A stretch of 64,000 nt of DNA from Pokkaliibacter sp. MBI-7 (GTDB lineage: Bacteria > Pseudomonadota > Gammaproteobacteria > Pseudomonadales > Balneatricaceae), in assembly GCF_029846635.1 (NCBI RefSeq), contig NZ_JARVTG010000003.1, positions 43,691 through 107,690 of the forward strand, in the 5' to 3' direction. Below, piece by piece: positions 50,301-57,387 of the stretch (position 1 is the first letter of the stretch; each line of letters begins with the position of its first letter). A program made the position numbers and the translations under genes. The notes under the pieces are model-generated. The model made no database searches. It was given only the letters and a program-made list of their open reading frames with translations, and was not told where the DNA came from.

Positions 50301-51079
50301 CGCCGCTAAAGTGGCTGGTAATGGGAGTGTCGCTGTCGGTTGTGGGTCAGTGTCTGGCAGGTTCTGTGGGTACCTCTCGCGCGGAAACGTCACAGATGAC
50401 CCAGTCTCAGGGGGCGCAATCACAAGCCGTCGATTCCTCTGCAACCGCAGCGGAGTGGGGGCTGAGCGCCGGTGAGTGGACGCAATATCAGCAGGCCATG
50501 GCCGGTCAGCGGGGGATCTGGTCGCCGGGGCTGGACCCGATTACCACCCTTGGGGTCACCGCTAAGACAGACGCAGAGAGACGGCGTTTCGCCGAGCTGT
50601 TTGTCAAAGCCGAGGCGGTGCGGGTGGAGAAAGAACTCGCCTTCCAGAAAGCGGTTGATGCGGCCTGGGCACGGCTACTCCCCACCACGCAGCCCATCAT
50701 GGGGCTGGCCAGTTCGTCACCTGCTTCTTCAGCGTCACCTTTTGGTCAGCCTGCGGTGCCATCGGTGGGGGTGATGAGCGCCGGACGAGTCTCATTATTT
50801 GTGCGTGATAACTGCGTGCTCTGTGATCGTGAGCTGAAAAAGCTGCTGAGCCAGAACCGCCCGATCGACATCTATCTGGTCGGCAGTGAGGGTAACGACC
50901 GAACCATTCAGTTGTGGGCACTGGCACGGGGGATCAGCCCCGCCGCCGTCAAGTCAAAGCAGATCACCCTCAACCATGATAACGGCACCTGGGCATCCAT
51001 GGCCGGAGCTGCTCATGCCGGTGATTTGCCCGGTCTTATGCAACAGGTCGCCGGTGAGTGGCGAATCGTGCACGAATGA
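50297..51079 (+). CDS. TIGR03759-family ICE protein (PFL_4693-like)
   Basis: 260 residues with signal peptide. AAEWGLSAGEWTQYQQAMAG, RGIWSPGLDPITTLGV and AERRRFAELFVKAEA are diagnostic for the family. The C-terminal half has a thioredoxin-like CVLC pair (RDNCVLCDRELKKLL), suggesting a periplasmic redox or disulfide role in T4SS assembly. Confidence 0.92.
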   Translation: MTPLKWLVMGVSLSVVGQCLAGSVGTSRAETSQMTQSQGAQSQAVDSSATAAEWGLSAGEWTQYQQAMAGQRGIWSPGLDPITTLGVTAKTDAERRRFAELFVKAEAVRVEKELAFQKAVDAAWARLLPTTQPIMGLASSSPASSASPFGQPAVPSVGVMSAGRVSLFVRDNCVLCDRELKKLLSQNRPIDIYLVGSEGNDRTIQLWALARGISPAAVKSKQITLNHDNGTWASMAGAAHAGDLPGLMQQVAGEWRIVHE

Positions 51080-51648
51080 GGCCGGTCACTGTGACGGCCG
51101 CTCTCCTGCTCTGGGGCATTTCACTGTTGCCTGGCGTGGCGACAGCTGCCCGTTTTGTGCCTCCGCCGTCGTTTCAGATGGTAGCCCAGGAGGCAGCCGT
51201 TCCCGATGTGCTGCTGTACGCCCTGACGCAAACCGAGAGCAATGCCGGTTTGGTGGATGGCAGCTTCAGTCCGTGGCCATGGACACTGAATGTCGCGGGT
51301 AAAGGGTTTCGTTATCACTCCCGTGCTGAGGCTTGCAGCGCCCTGCAGGAGGCACTGGCGAGTCACCGTCCGGGCAACATCGATGTCGGCATTGCACAGG
51401 TGAATATCGGTGCCAACGGTCATCGTTTTTCATCGCCCTGTGCGGGACTTGATCCAATGCTGAATCTGCGTACAGCCGCGCAGATCCTGCGTGAGCAGTT
51501 TGAGGCCAGCAAGGGCAGCCAGGGAAACCCGGTGGACGACTGGATCTGGGCTGCAGGTCGGTATCACCGGCCTGCAGGCGGTGAGCCTGCGGCGAAGTAC
51601 CGGGCAACCGTCAGACGGTTTTTGCGCAAGTTGGGATTACAGGTGTGA
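51076..51648 (+). CDS. Lytic transglycosylase of the T4SS
   Basis: 190 residues with signal peptide (TVTAALLLWGISLLPGVATA). SLT fold: catalytic glutamate in ALTQTESNAG, then DVGIAQVNIGANGH and GRYHRPAG. Opens the peptidoglycan for the transfer channel. Overlaps the previous gene by 4 bases. Confidence 0.92.
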   Translation: MRPVTVTAALLLWGISLLPGVATAARFVPPPSFQMVAQEAAVPDVLLYALTQTESNAGLVDGSFSPWPWTLNVAGKGFRYHSRAEACSALQEALASHRPGNIDVGIAQVNIGANGHRFSSPCAGLDPMLNLRTAAQILREQFEASKGSQGNPVDDWIWAAGRYHRPAGGEPAAKYRATVRRFLRKLGLQV

Positions 51649-51665
51649 TGAATAAGGAGGGGGTG

Positions 51666-52205
51666 ATGCAAGGTATGCAAGCGATGCGGTGGGTGGTCGG
51701 GGGCTTGTTGGCCGTGGCGATGAGTCAGGCCATGGCGCTGGAAGTTGTGGCGGATCACGGTGGTGTGCCAGCACAGCCGTATTACTCACCAATCAATAAC
51801 GTGTCGGACCCGGAGATCGCTGGAGAACCCGCGCCGGTACGCCCGCCTCTGGCAGCGGCAGGTCTGCCCCATCAGGTGAGTATTGCCGACATGCTGCCGG
51901 TGACCAGCCAGCTGCAGCCCAGGCGCGTGGCACGGCGTGCCGTGAGCCTGCCGGGGATGACGCCGTTGTTTCTGGTCGGCTACGACAACCTGAGTCTGCA
52001 GTGGTTGAAGGTGCGCGGTGGACAGTTGCAGCAGATGCGGGCCACCGGCGTGGTCGTGAACGTGCAAACACCGGCACAACTGGCGGAGCTGCAGCGCATG
52101 GTACCCGGTGTGCAGTTGCTGCCAGAGTCCGCCGATGATATGGGCTCGCGTCTTCAGCTGTCTGGCTATCCGGTACTGATCACGGCCACGGCCATCGAGC
52201 AATAA
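51666..52205 (+). CDS. PFL_4695-family ICE protein (TIGR03765)
   Basis: 179 residues. ATG 51666 is chosen for its ideal AAGGAGG site; starts further upstream overlap the transglycosylase stop. Signal peptide, then DHGGVPAQPYYSPIN and a RecA-independent alpha/beta end (GVVVNVQTPAQLAELQRM; LQLSGYPVLITATAIEQ) typical of the family. Periplasmic T4SS accessory. Confidence 0.9.
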   Translation: MQGMQAMRWVVGGLLAVAMSQAMALEVVADHGGVPAQPYYSPINNVSDPEIAGEPAPVRPPLAAAGLPHQVSIADMLPVTSQLQPRRVARRAVSLPGMTPLFLVGYDNLSLQWLKVRGGQLQQMRATGVVVNVQTPAQLAELQRMVPGVQLLPESADDMGSRLQLSGYPVLITATAIEQ

Positions 52206-52216
52206 GAGGACGCAAG

Positions 52217-52831
52217 ATGTTAACGACTCGTGTAGGCAAGAGCCGTCTGGCTGAGCTGGCCCTGCGGCAGGCGCTGGATGAGGATCGCCCTCCCCGCCCC
52301 ACGTCACTGCATGCGGATCCTGCCGGCATGGCCGAAGAGGGGCTGGCGTTCAGCCAGGCCTGGGCCCGGCTGAGCATGCACCCGGATCTGTCGCGCTGCG
52401 CATCCGGGGTGGCCGCACAGGTGGTGGAAGATGCGTCCAGGGCGTTGATTCCGCTGGTGCGCCGGGCACGGGGGGTACTGGGCGAATCAATGAGCAATAC
52501 GGATCTGCAGGCGGTGATGTGTGATCGCTCAGGGTTGTTTGCCCTGTGTGAACGATATACCGCGCACTACCTGGATGTGATGCAGCCCCTCACCTGGATG
52601 CTGGTGTCCGACCGGCAGGCACAGCTGCACCGCTCTGCCATTCCCCGTGAGTGTGCGGGACGGGATGCTCGTATGATCGCCATCGTGCAGCTGGTTCGGG
52701 AACGGCAACTGCGGATAGATGATGGGCTCTGTGCAGCGCTGATACGGCTGCTGGGGTTCAGTGCCGAGCGGGTGTGTCTGTTACTGACGGCAGCACAGGC
52801 ATTGTTGGCTGACGAGGGAGCAGAGGCGTGA
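52217..52831 (+). CDS. Hypothetical protein in the position before TraD
   Basis: 204 residues, helical (FSQAWARLSMHPDLSRC; MIAIVQLVRERQLRIDDGLCAALIRLLG). No family recognised. Coupled to the following gene by 4 bases. In related islands traD starts near here, so this gene may be a replacement or a traD-linked accessory. Confidence 0.68.
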   Translation: MLTTRVGKSRLAELALRQALDEDRPPRPTSLHADPAGMAEEGLAFSQAWARLSMHPDLSRCASGVAAQVVEDASRALIPLVRRARGVLGESMSNTDLQAVMCDRSGLFALCERYTAHYLDVMQPLTWMLVSDRQAQLHRSAIPRECAGRDARMIAIVQLVRERQLRIDDGLCAALIRLLGFSAERVCLLLTAAQALLADEGAEA

Positions 52832-53181
52832 CCGACAAGCATGTTATTGAGTCGTTGCTGCGCCCGGCGGTGGAGCTTAATACCGTGGCAGTGGCCGTAT
52901 CTGCGGCCTTTGTGTCTGCCACCGCGCCCTGGTCGCTGGCTCTCACGCCGTCGGTAGGCTACGGGGTGGCGTGCGGCTTTGGTGTACTTGCCTGGGTGCG
53001 CTGGAATGAGGCGTCGGTGGTACTGCGCTACCGCCGTAGCTCCAATACGATAGCAACCTACAAGGCCTGGCGTATGCAGAAGGCTGAACTCAGTGAGCTG
53101 GGTCTGGTCGCAGGCATGGGGGTCGCACTGGTGATTCTGGTGCTTTACCTGGCCAACAAAGCCGCCGCCATTCTCGCGTGA
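52828..53181 (+). CDS. Short membrane protein resembling the TraD N-terminus
   Basis: 117 residues, GTG start. ESLLRPAVELNTVAVAVSAA, APWSLALTP and VLRYRR match the membrane-anchor region at the start of PFGI-1-type TraD coupling proteins, but no ATPase domain follows; instead a third hydrophobic helix (AGMGVALVILVLYLA) ends the protein. Either a split-off anchor domain or a relic. The coupling ATPase is not in this window. Confidence 0.62.
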   Translation: MTDKHVIESLLRPAVELNTVAVAVSAAFVSATAPWSLALTPSVGYGVACGFGVLAWVRWNEASVVLRYRRSSNTIATYKAWRMQKAELSELGLVAGMGVALVILVLYLANKAAAILA

Positions 53182-53190
53182 GGCTGAGTC

Positions 53191-53613
53191 GTGACTAAAA
53201 ACGAGGATGCACGCTACCTGCCTGAGCGGCTGAATCGGGAGCCCACGGTGATCCGTGGGCTAACCAACAACGAGCTGTTACTGGTCATCGGCAGTGGTGT
53301 GGTAGTGGGCCTCGTGCTGGGAGTGTTCATCGTCGTTCTGCTACTGCCAGGGCAATTGCCGGCCATCCCCACCAGTATGGCGGTGTGTGGCTATCTGGCC
53401 CTGCGTTTTGGCAGCGACCGACTGGCTGCCGCCAAACGCAATAAGCCCGGTGCCTGGTTTTACCGCATGTTGGAGTGGCGGCTGCATCACGGCAGTGTCA
53501 GCCGCCTGTTTTTTCGTAAGGCATCACTGATCGATCAGGATGCAACCTGGTGGCTCCGCCGTGAGGGGGTACGGCGCCGATTGAGACGGAAACGCCAGGG
53601 CATGTTCGACTGA
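53191..53613 (+). CDS. TIGR03750-family transfer protein (TraL/VirB3-like)
   Basis: 140 residues, GTG start. LNREPTVIRGLTNNELLLVIGSG, two membrane helices and a basic C-terminus match the TIGR03750 family. Proposed VirB3/TraL-like inner-membrane component of the T4SS. Confidence 0.88.
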   Translation: MTKNEDARYLPERLNREPTVIRGLTNNELLLVIGSGVVVGLVLGVFIVVLLLPGQLPAIPTSMAVCGYLALRFGSDRLAAAKRNKPGAWFYRMLEWRLHHGSVSRLFFRKASLIDQDATWWLRREGVRRRLRRKRQGMFD

Positions 53614-53696
53614 TGGCCCTGGATACCTCTCAGATAACGCGCCACTGCTAGCTACCTTCTTCCCACGCTGTATTCCTATTTCACTCTGGAGTTTTT

Positions 53697-54335
53697 ATGA
53701 GCCGACATCGCACTGCGCTGTCATCACGAGACTCGCACATCACCAGTCTGCGACTGGTGATTGCGCTGTTAGCCGCGATTGCAGGGTTCACGTCGTGGGG
53801 GTGGTATACCGCTCCCCGTCATTTGACTGTACACAACCCGCCTGACCTGCGCAGTGGCAGTACCCGCGCCTGGTGGGAGGTGCCACCCAGCACGGTTTAC
53901 TCATTTGCCTTTTATATTTTCCAGCAACTGAACTACTGGCCGCGTGATGGTGAGAGTGACTATCACGAGCGGATTGAGACGCTGCGTGCGTATCTCACCC
54001 CGTCCTGCAAGGCCTGGCTGGATAGCGACTATGAACGCCGTAAGGTGAGCCAGGAGCTGACCGACCGGGTGCGTTCTGTCGCAGAGATTCCAGGGCGCGG
54101 GGTTTCGGATGACCGGGTACATATCCAGGATCGCGACCACTGGGTGGTGGATCTGGAGTTAATGCTGACCGAAAGCGTTCATGGTGAGTCGGTCAAGAAG
54201 CTGGCCATGCTGCATCCGTTGAAGGTGGTGCGCTGGGATATGAATCCTGAAACGAACCCATTTGGACTGGCCCTGGATTGCTATGACTCCCTGCCAGAGC
54301 GACTGGATGGCAGTGTGATGGAGGAGGTGAAATGA
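53697..54335 (+). CDS. PFL_4703-family T4SS protein (TIGR03746, TraE/VirB8-like)
   Basis: 212 residues. N-terminal membrane helix (LRLVIALLAAIAGFTSWGWY), then the diagnostic VYSFAFYIFQQLNYWPRDGE and LTPSCKAWLDSDYERR. Assembly-factor subunit of the envelope complex. TCTGGAG precedes the start. Confidence 0.93.
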   Translation: MSRHRTALSSRDSHITSLRLVIALLAAIAGFTSWGWYTAPRHLTVHNPPDLRSGSTRAWWEVPPSTVYSFAFYIFQQLNYWPRDGESDYHERIETLRAYLTPSCKAWLDSDYERRKVSQELTDRVRSVAEIPGRGVSDDRVHIQDRDHWVVDLELMLTESVHGESVKKLAMLHPLKVVRWDMNPETNPFGLALDCYDSLPERLDGSVMEEVK

Positions 54336-55318
54336 AGATGATGACACGCATGGGTGTAAGCCTGGTCGTGGGGATGGTGCTGTCTCCCCTGGCTTCTGCC
54401 GTGGAGCTGGTGCACTGGAATCGGGTGCCGATCAAAACCGCACTGGCTGTCGGCCAGGAACGGATTGTCTATGTGGATCGTAATGTGAAGCTGGCCCTGC
54501 CGGTGGCCCTGGCCGATACCCTGCGGGTACAGAATGCCGGTGGGGCGCTGTACCTCAAAGCCGCTGCACCCTTTCCCGAAACCCGTATTCCGCTTCAGGT
54601 AGTGGAAACAGGCGAGATTATTCTGCTGGACGTGACCGCGCAGGATGCGGCCACCGTCACAGCCAACAGCTCGGCCTATGAGCCGATGAAGGTGCTGTAC
54701 GGGGAAGGGGATGACCTGAGCAGCTTTGGTATCACGGCAGGTCTGTCGCCCAACTATGCCAGTGATGGGATGCCGGGCAGTGCAGGTGCGGGCGCCGTGT
54801 CTGCTCGTGCGTCAGGTTCGTCAGCGAACAGCGCAGCGGCTCCCGCCGCACCGCGCCCGACGGCCGATGATGCCGTCGCCGGTCGCATTGGCCGCACGGA
54901 TGCCACCTCTCGCACTCCTGCCCCTATTTCTCTCACGCGCTATGCCGCGCAGAACATGTACGCCCCGTTACGTACCGTCGAGGCACTGCCTGGTGTGAGC
55001 GCGGTACCCGTGCGCGCCAAAGGCCCGCTGGGATCGCTGCTGCCCTCGCTCGATGTCGATGCCCGTGCCGTCGCGGCCTGGAAACTGGCTGACTACACCG
55101 TCACGGCAGTACGCCTGATCAATCGGGCTCCTCGTGCGGTCCTGCTCGACCCCCGTCTGCTGAATGGGGATCTGTATAGTGCCGCCTTTCAGCATCCGAC
55201 GCTGGGGCCGGCAGGTAGCGCCGAGGATACCACGACGGCGTATCTGGTGACGCAGGGCAAAGGTCTGGAGTCCGCCCTGCTGCCCCTGCCCTACCGCCCA
55301 GCTAAAGGAGCGAAATGA
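54332..55318 (+). CDS. PFL_4704-family T4SS protein (TIGR03749, TraK/VirB9-like)
   Basis: 328 residues with signal peptide. VELVHWNRVPIKTALAVGQERIVYVDRNV matches the family; Ala/Ser/Pro-rich centre and a beta-rich C-terminal domain (TVTAVRLINRAPRAVLLDPR). Outer-membrane complex subunit. Overlaps its neighbours by 4 bases. Confidence 0.93.
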   Translation: MKMMTRMGVSLVVGMVLSPLASAVELVHWNRVPIKTALAVGQERIVYVDRNVKLALPVALADTLRVQNAGGALYLKAAAPFPETRIPLQVVETGEIILLDVTAQDAATVTANSSAYEPMKVLYGEGDDLSSFGITAGLSPNYASDGMPGSAGAGAVSARASGSSANSAAAPAAPRPTADDAVAGRIGRTDATSRTPAPISLTRYAAQNMYAPLRTVEALPGVSAVPVRAKGPLGSLLPSLDVDARAVAAWKLADYTVTAVRLINRAPRAVLLDPRLLNGDLYSAAFQHPTLGPAGSAEDTTTAYLVTQGKGLESALLPLPYRPAKGAK

Positions 55319-56841
55319 TGGCGACGATCAGAAGCAATGGACTATTGAAGGTCATCATTCCTGCTGCGGTCATCGGTGCCGTCGCGATTGCCTACTCTGG
55401 CCGCGACGACAGCAGTAGCGACACGCCGGCGCAGGCAGCCCAGGGTACCTCTGTGCGGGAGTTGACGTCGGAGGAGAAAAAGCGGTTGGGCATGGACGGT
55501 GCTCAGGACACGGTGTCCGCACTGGTCGCAAAGATTGATCAAATGCGCGATTCGCAGTCGAAATCCAACCAGCTGATGCAGCAGTTGCTGGAGGAAAACG
55601 ACACCTTACGGCAGAAGGCCGGGGATGTGGAAGGTGCAGCCAGTACCGCTGTCTCCAGTCAGCTGGCATCGGCCAAGAACGAGCTGATGGGACAGGTCGG
55701 TGAGCAGCTGTCCCAGTTCGAGAACCGCATGAATACCGTCACCAGCCAGCTGAACGCAGTGGGCAGCGACGGCGCCGTCTCAGGCTCATCCATGGGGGGA
55801 GCGGGCTCTGTGCCCCTGCCTGCGGATGCGGGTTTAGGGGGGCTGGGGGGTACCGTGACCTTCGGCGGGGAAACCTATATGTGGGTGGAGCCGCAGGACA
55901 TGCGTAAGACCGATGCCAACGGCATGGTGTCCAGTACGGGAAGTCAGTTCAGTTTCCCCTCGTCATTCGGTGAGGTGGGTTCGCTGGCTGACAAAGGACT
56001 GAGTTCACTCAACAGCGCCACAAACGGTGCGGCGGCTCAGGTGCTGGGAAGTTCAGCAGAGGAAGACGCTGTGCCAGTGTACACCGTCGCAGAGAACGCC
56101 ACCCTGATGGGTTCGGTCTCTATGACCGCGCTGTTGGGACGTATCCCGATCAATGGTTCTGTGCAGGACCCCTACCCATTCAAGGTTGTCATCGGTTCAG
56201 ACAACCTGATGGCTAACGGCATCGAGCTGCCGGATGTGGCGCAGGCCGTGGTATCAGGTGTGGCCACAGGCGACTGGGTACTGAGCTGTGTGCGGGGTTC
56301 TGTCACTTCCATCACCTTCGTTTTCACCGACGGCACCATTCGCACTATCAACGGCCAGAGCGAAGAAGGCGGGCAAAGTCAGGGCAACGGATCATCGGCA
56401 TCAGGTGCCGGAGCGCAGGGAGCGACACAAAGCCTGGGATGGTTATCCGATCCCTATGGGATTCCCTGTATCTCCGGTGAGAAAAAATCCAATGCCATGG
56501 AGTACCTGTCGACTCAGTTCGGTTTAGGGATGGCCACCGCAGCGGCCTCCGCTTCTGCCCAGTCAGAGACCACGTCGGTCACCGGGACGGATGCCGTGGT
56601 CACTGCTGTCACAGGCGATGCGGGTAAATATGCGCTGAATAGCGGCATCGCCGGCGGCCTGGAGAAAGTCAGCGAGTGGGTCGCTCAGCGTTACGGCCAG
56701 ACCTTTGATGCTATCTACGTGCCACCGGGTCAGCCGGTGGCGCTGCATATCACCCGGGAGCTCAAGATCGATTATGAGCTGAATGGCCGCAAGGTCAGTT
56801 ATCTGTCGGGGGCGGGTGGCCGTTCTGGGGCGTTGGATTGA
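55315..56841 (+). CDS. PFL_4705-family T4SS protein (TIGR03752, TraB/VirB10-like)
   Basis: 508 residues. Single N-terminal membrane helix, coiled coil (~60-150: VSALVAKIDQMRDSQSKSNQL), then a beta-barrel-like domain (TLMGSVSMTALLGRIPINGSV; GIPCISGEK). The C-terminus (YVPPGQPVALHITRELKIDYE) matches the VirB10-like end. Spans both membranes in the transfer channel. Confidence 0.93.
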   Translation: MMATIRSNGLLKVIIPAAVIGAVAIAYSGRDDSSSDTPAQAAQGTSVRELTSEEKKRLGMDGAQDTVSALVAKIDQMRDSQSKSNQLMQQLLEENDTLRQKAGDVEGAASTAVSSQLASAKNELMGQVGEQLSQFENRMNTVTSQLNAVGSDGAVSGSSMGGAGSVPLPADAGLGGLGGTVTFGGETYMWVEPQDMRKTDANGMVSSTGSQFSFPSSFGEVGSLADKGLSSLNSATNGAAAQVLGSSAEEDAVPVYTVAENATLMGSVSMTALLGRIPINGSVQDPYPFKVVIGSDNLMANGIELPDVAQAVVSGVATGDWVLSCVRGSVTSITFVFTDGTIRTINGQSEEGGQSQGNGSSASGAGAQGATQSLGWLSDPYGIPCISGEKKSNAMEYLSTQFGLGMATAAASASAQSETTSVTGTDAVVTAVTGDAGKYALNSGIAGGLEKVSEWVAQRYGQTFDAIYVPPGQPVALHITRELKIDYELNGRKVSYLSGAGGRSGALD

Positions 56842-56852
56842 GGGGGAATGGG

Positions 56853-57374
56853 ATGATGGCAAGTAAATGGATTGCGGTGCTGGGGATGGTTGCTGTTGCA
56901 GGTATGACAGGCTGCTCGACCTCCAAAGACAAGATGTTTCCCACTAATGGGGCAACCATGCTGGATATCTACCATGGTCAGGGGATTGATACCGCAGGGC
57001 TGAGCGGGATGGGCGGTACCAGTACGAACCAACGTCAGTTGATGGATGCCCGCGCGTCACTTCGTCGCCCGCTGGGTGACGGTATCTATGATCAGCAGGC
57101 GTTGGCCACGGCAGGCAAGCCCACCGCCGAGGTGATGGTGGCCAGGCAGGCATGGGGCAATCGGGTGGCTGAGGTGAACGGGGATTACACCCGCACGGCG
57201 GCCAATGAGATCGTCAGCCAGTTCCCGCGCCTGCCCAACCCGGATCTGGTGGTGTATGTGTTTCCGCACCTGGCCGGTAATGAGCCGGCACCGATTCCGG
57301 GTTACTCCACGGTGATCCCGTTCTATTCGCGGATCCAGTACGCGATGCCCGGCGAACGCCTGGGCGACTACTGA
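56853..57374 (+). CDS. TIGR03751-family T4SS lipoprotein (TraV/VirB7-like)
   Basis: 173 residues, ATG 56853 after GAGGGGG. Lipobox MTGC then STSKDKMFPTNGATMLDIYHG, the hallmark of TIGR03751. C-terminal IPGYSTVIPFYSRIQYAMPGE. Outer-membrane lipoprotein of the core complex. Confidence 0.92.
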   Translation: MMASKWIAVLGMVAVAGMTGCSTSKDKMFPTNGATMLDIYHGQGIDTAGLSGMGGTSTNQRQLMDARASLRRPLGDGIYDQQALATAGKPTAEVMVARQAWGNRVAEVNGDYTRTAANEIVSQFPRLPNPDLVVYVFPHLAGNEPAPIPGYSTVIPFYSRIQYAMPGERLGDY

Positions 57375-57387
57375 TAGCGAGGAAGCA

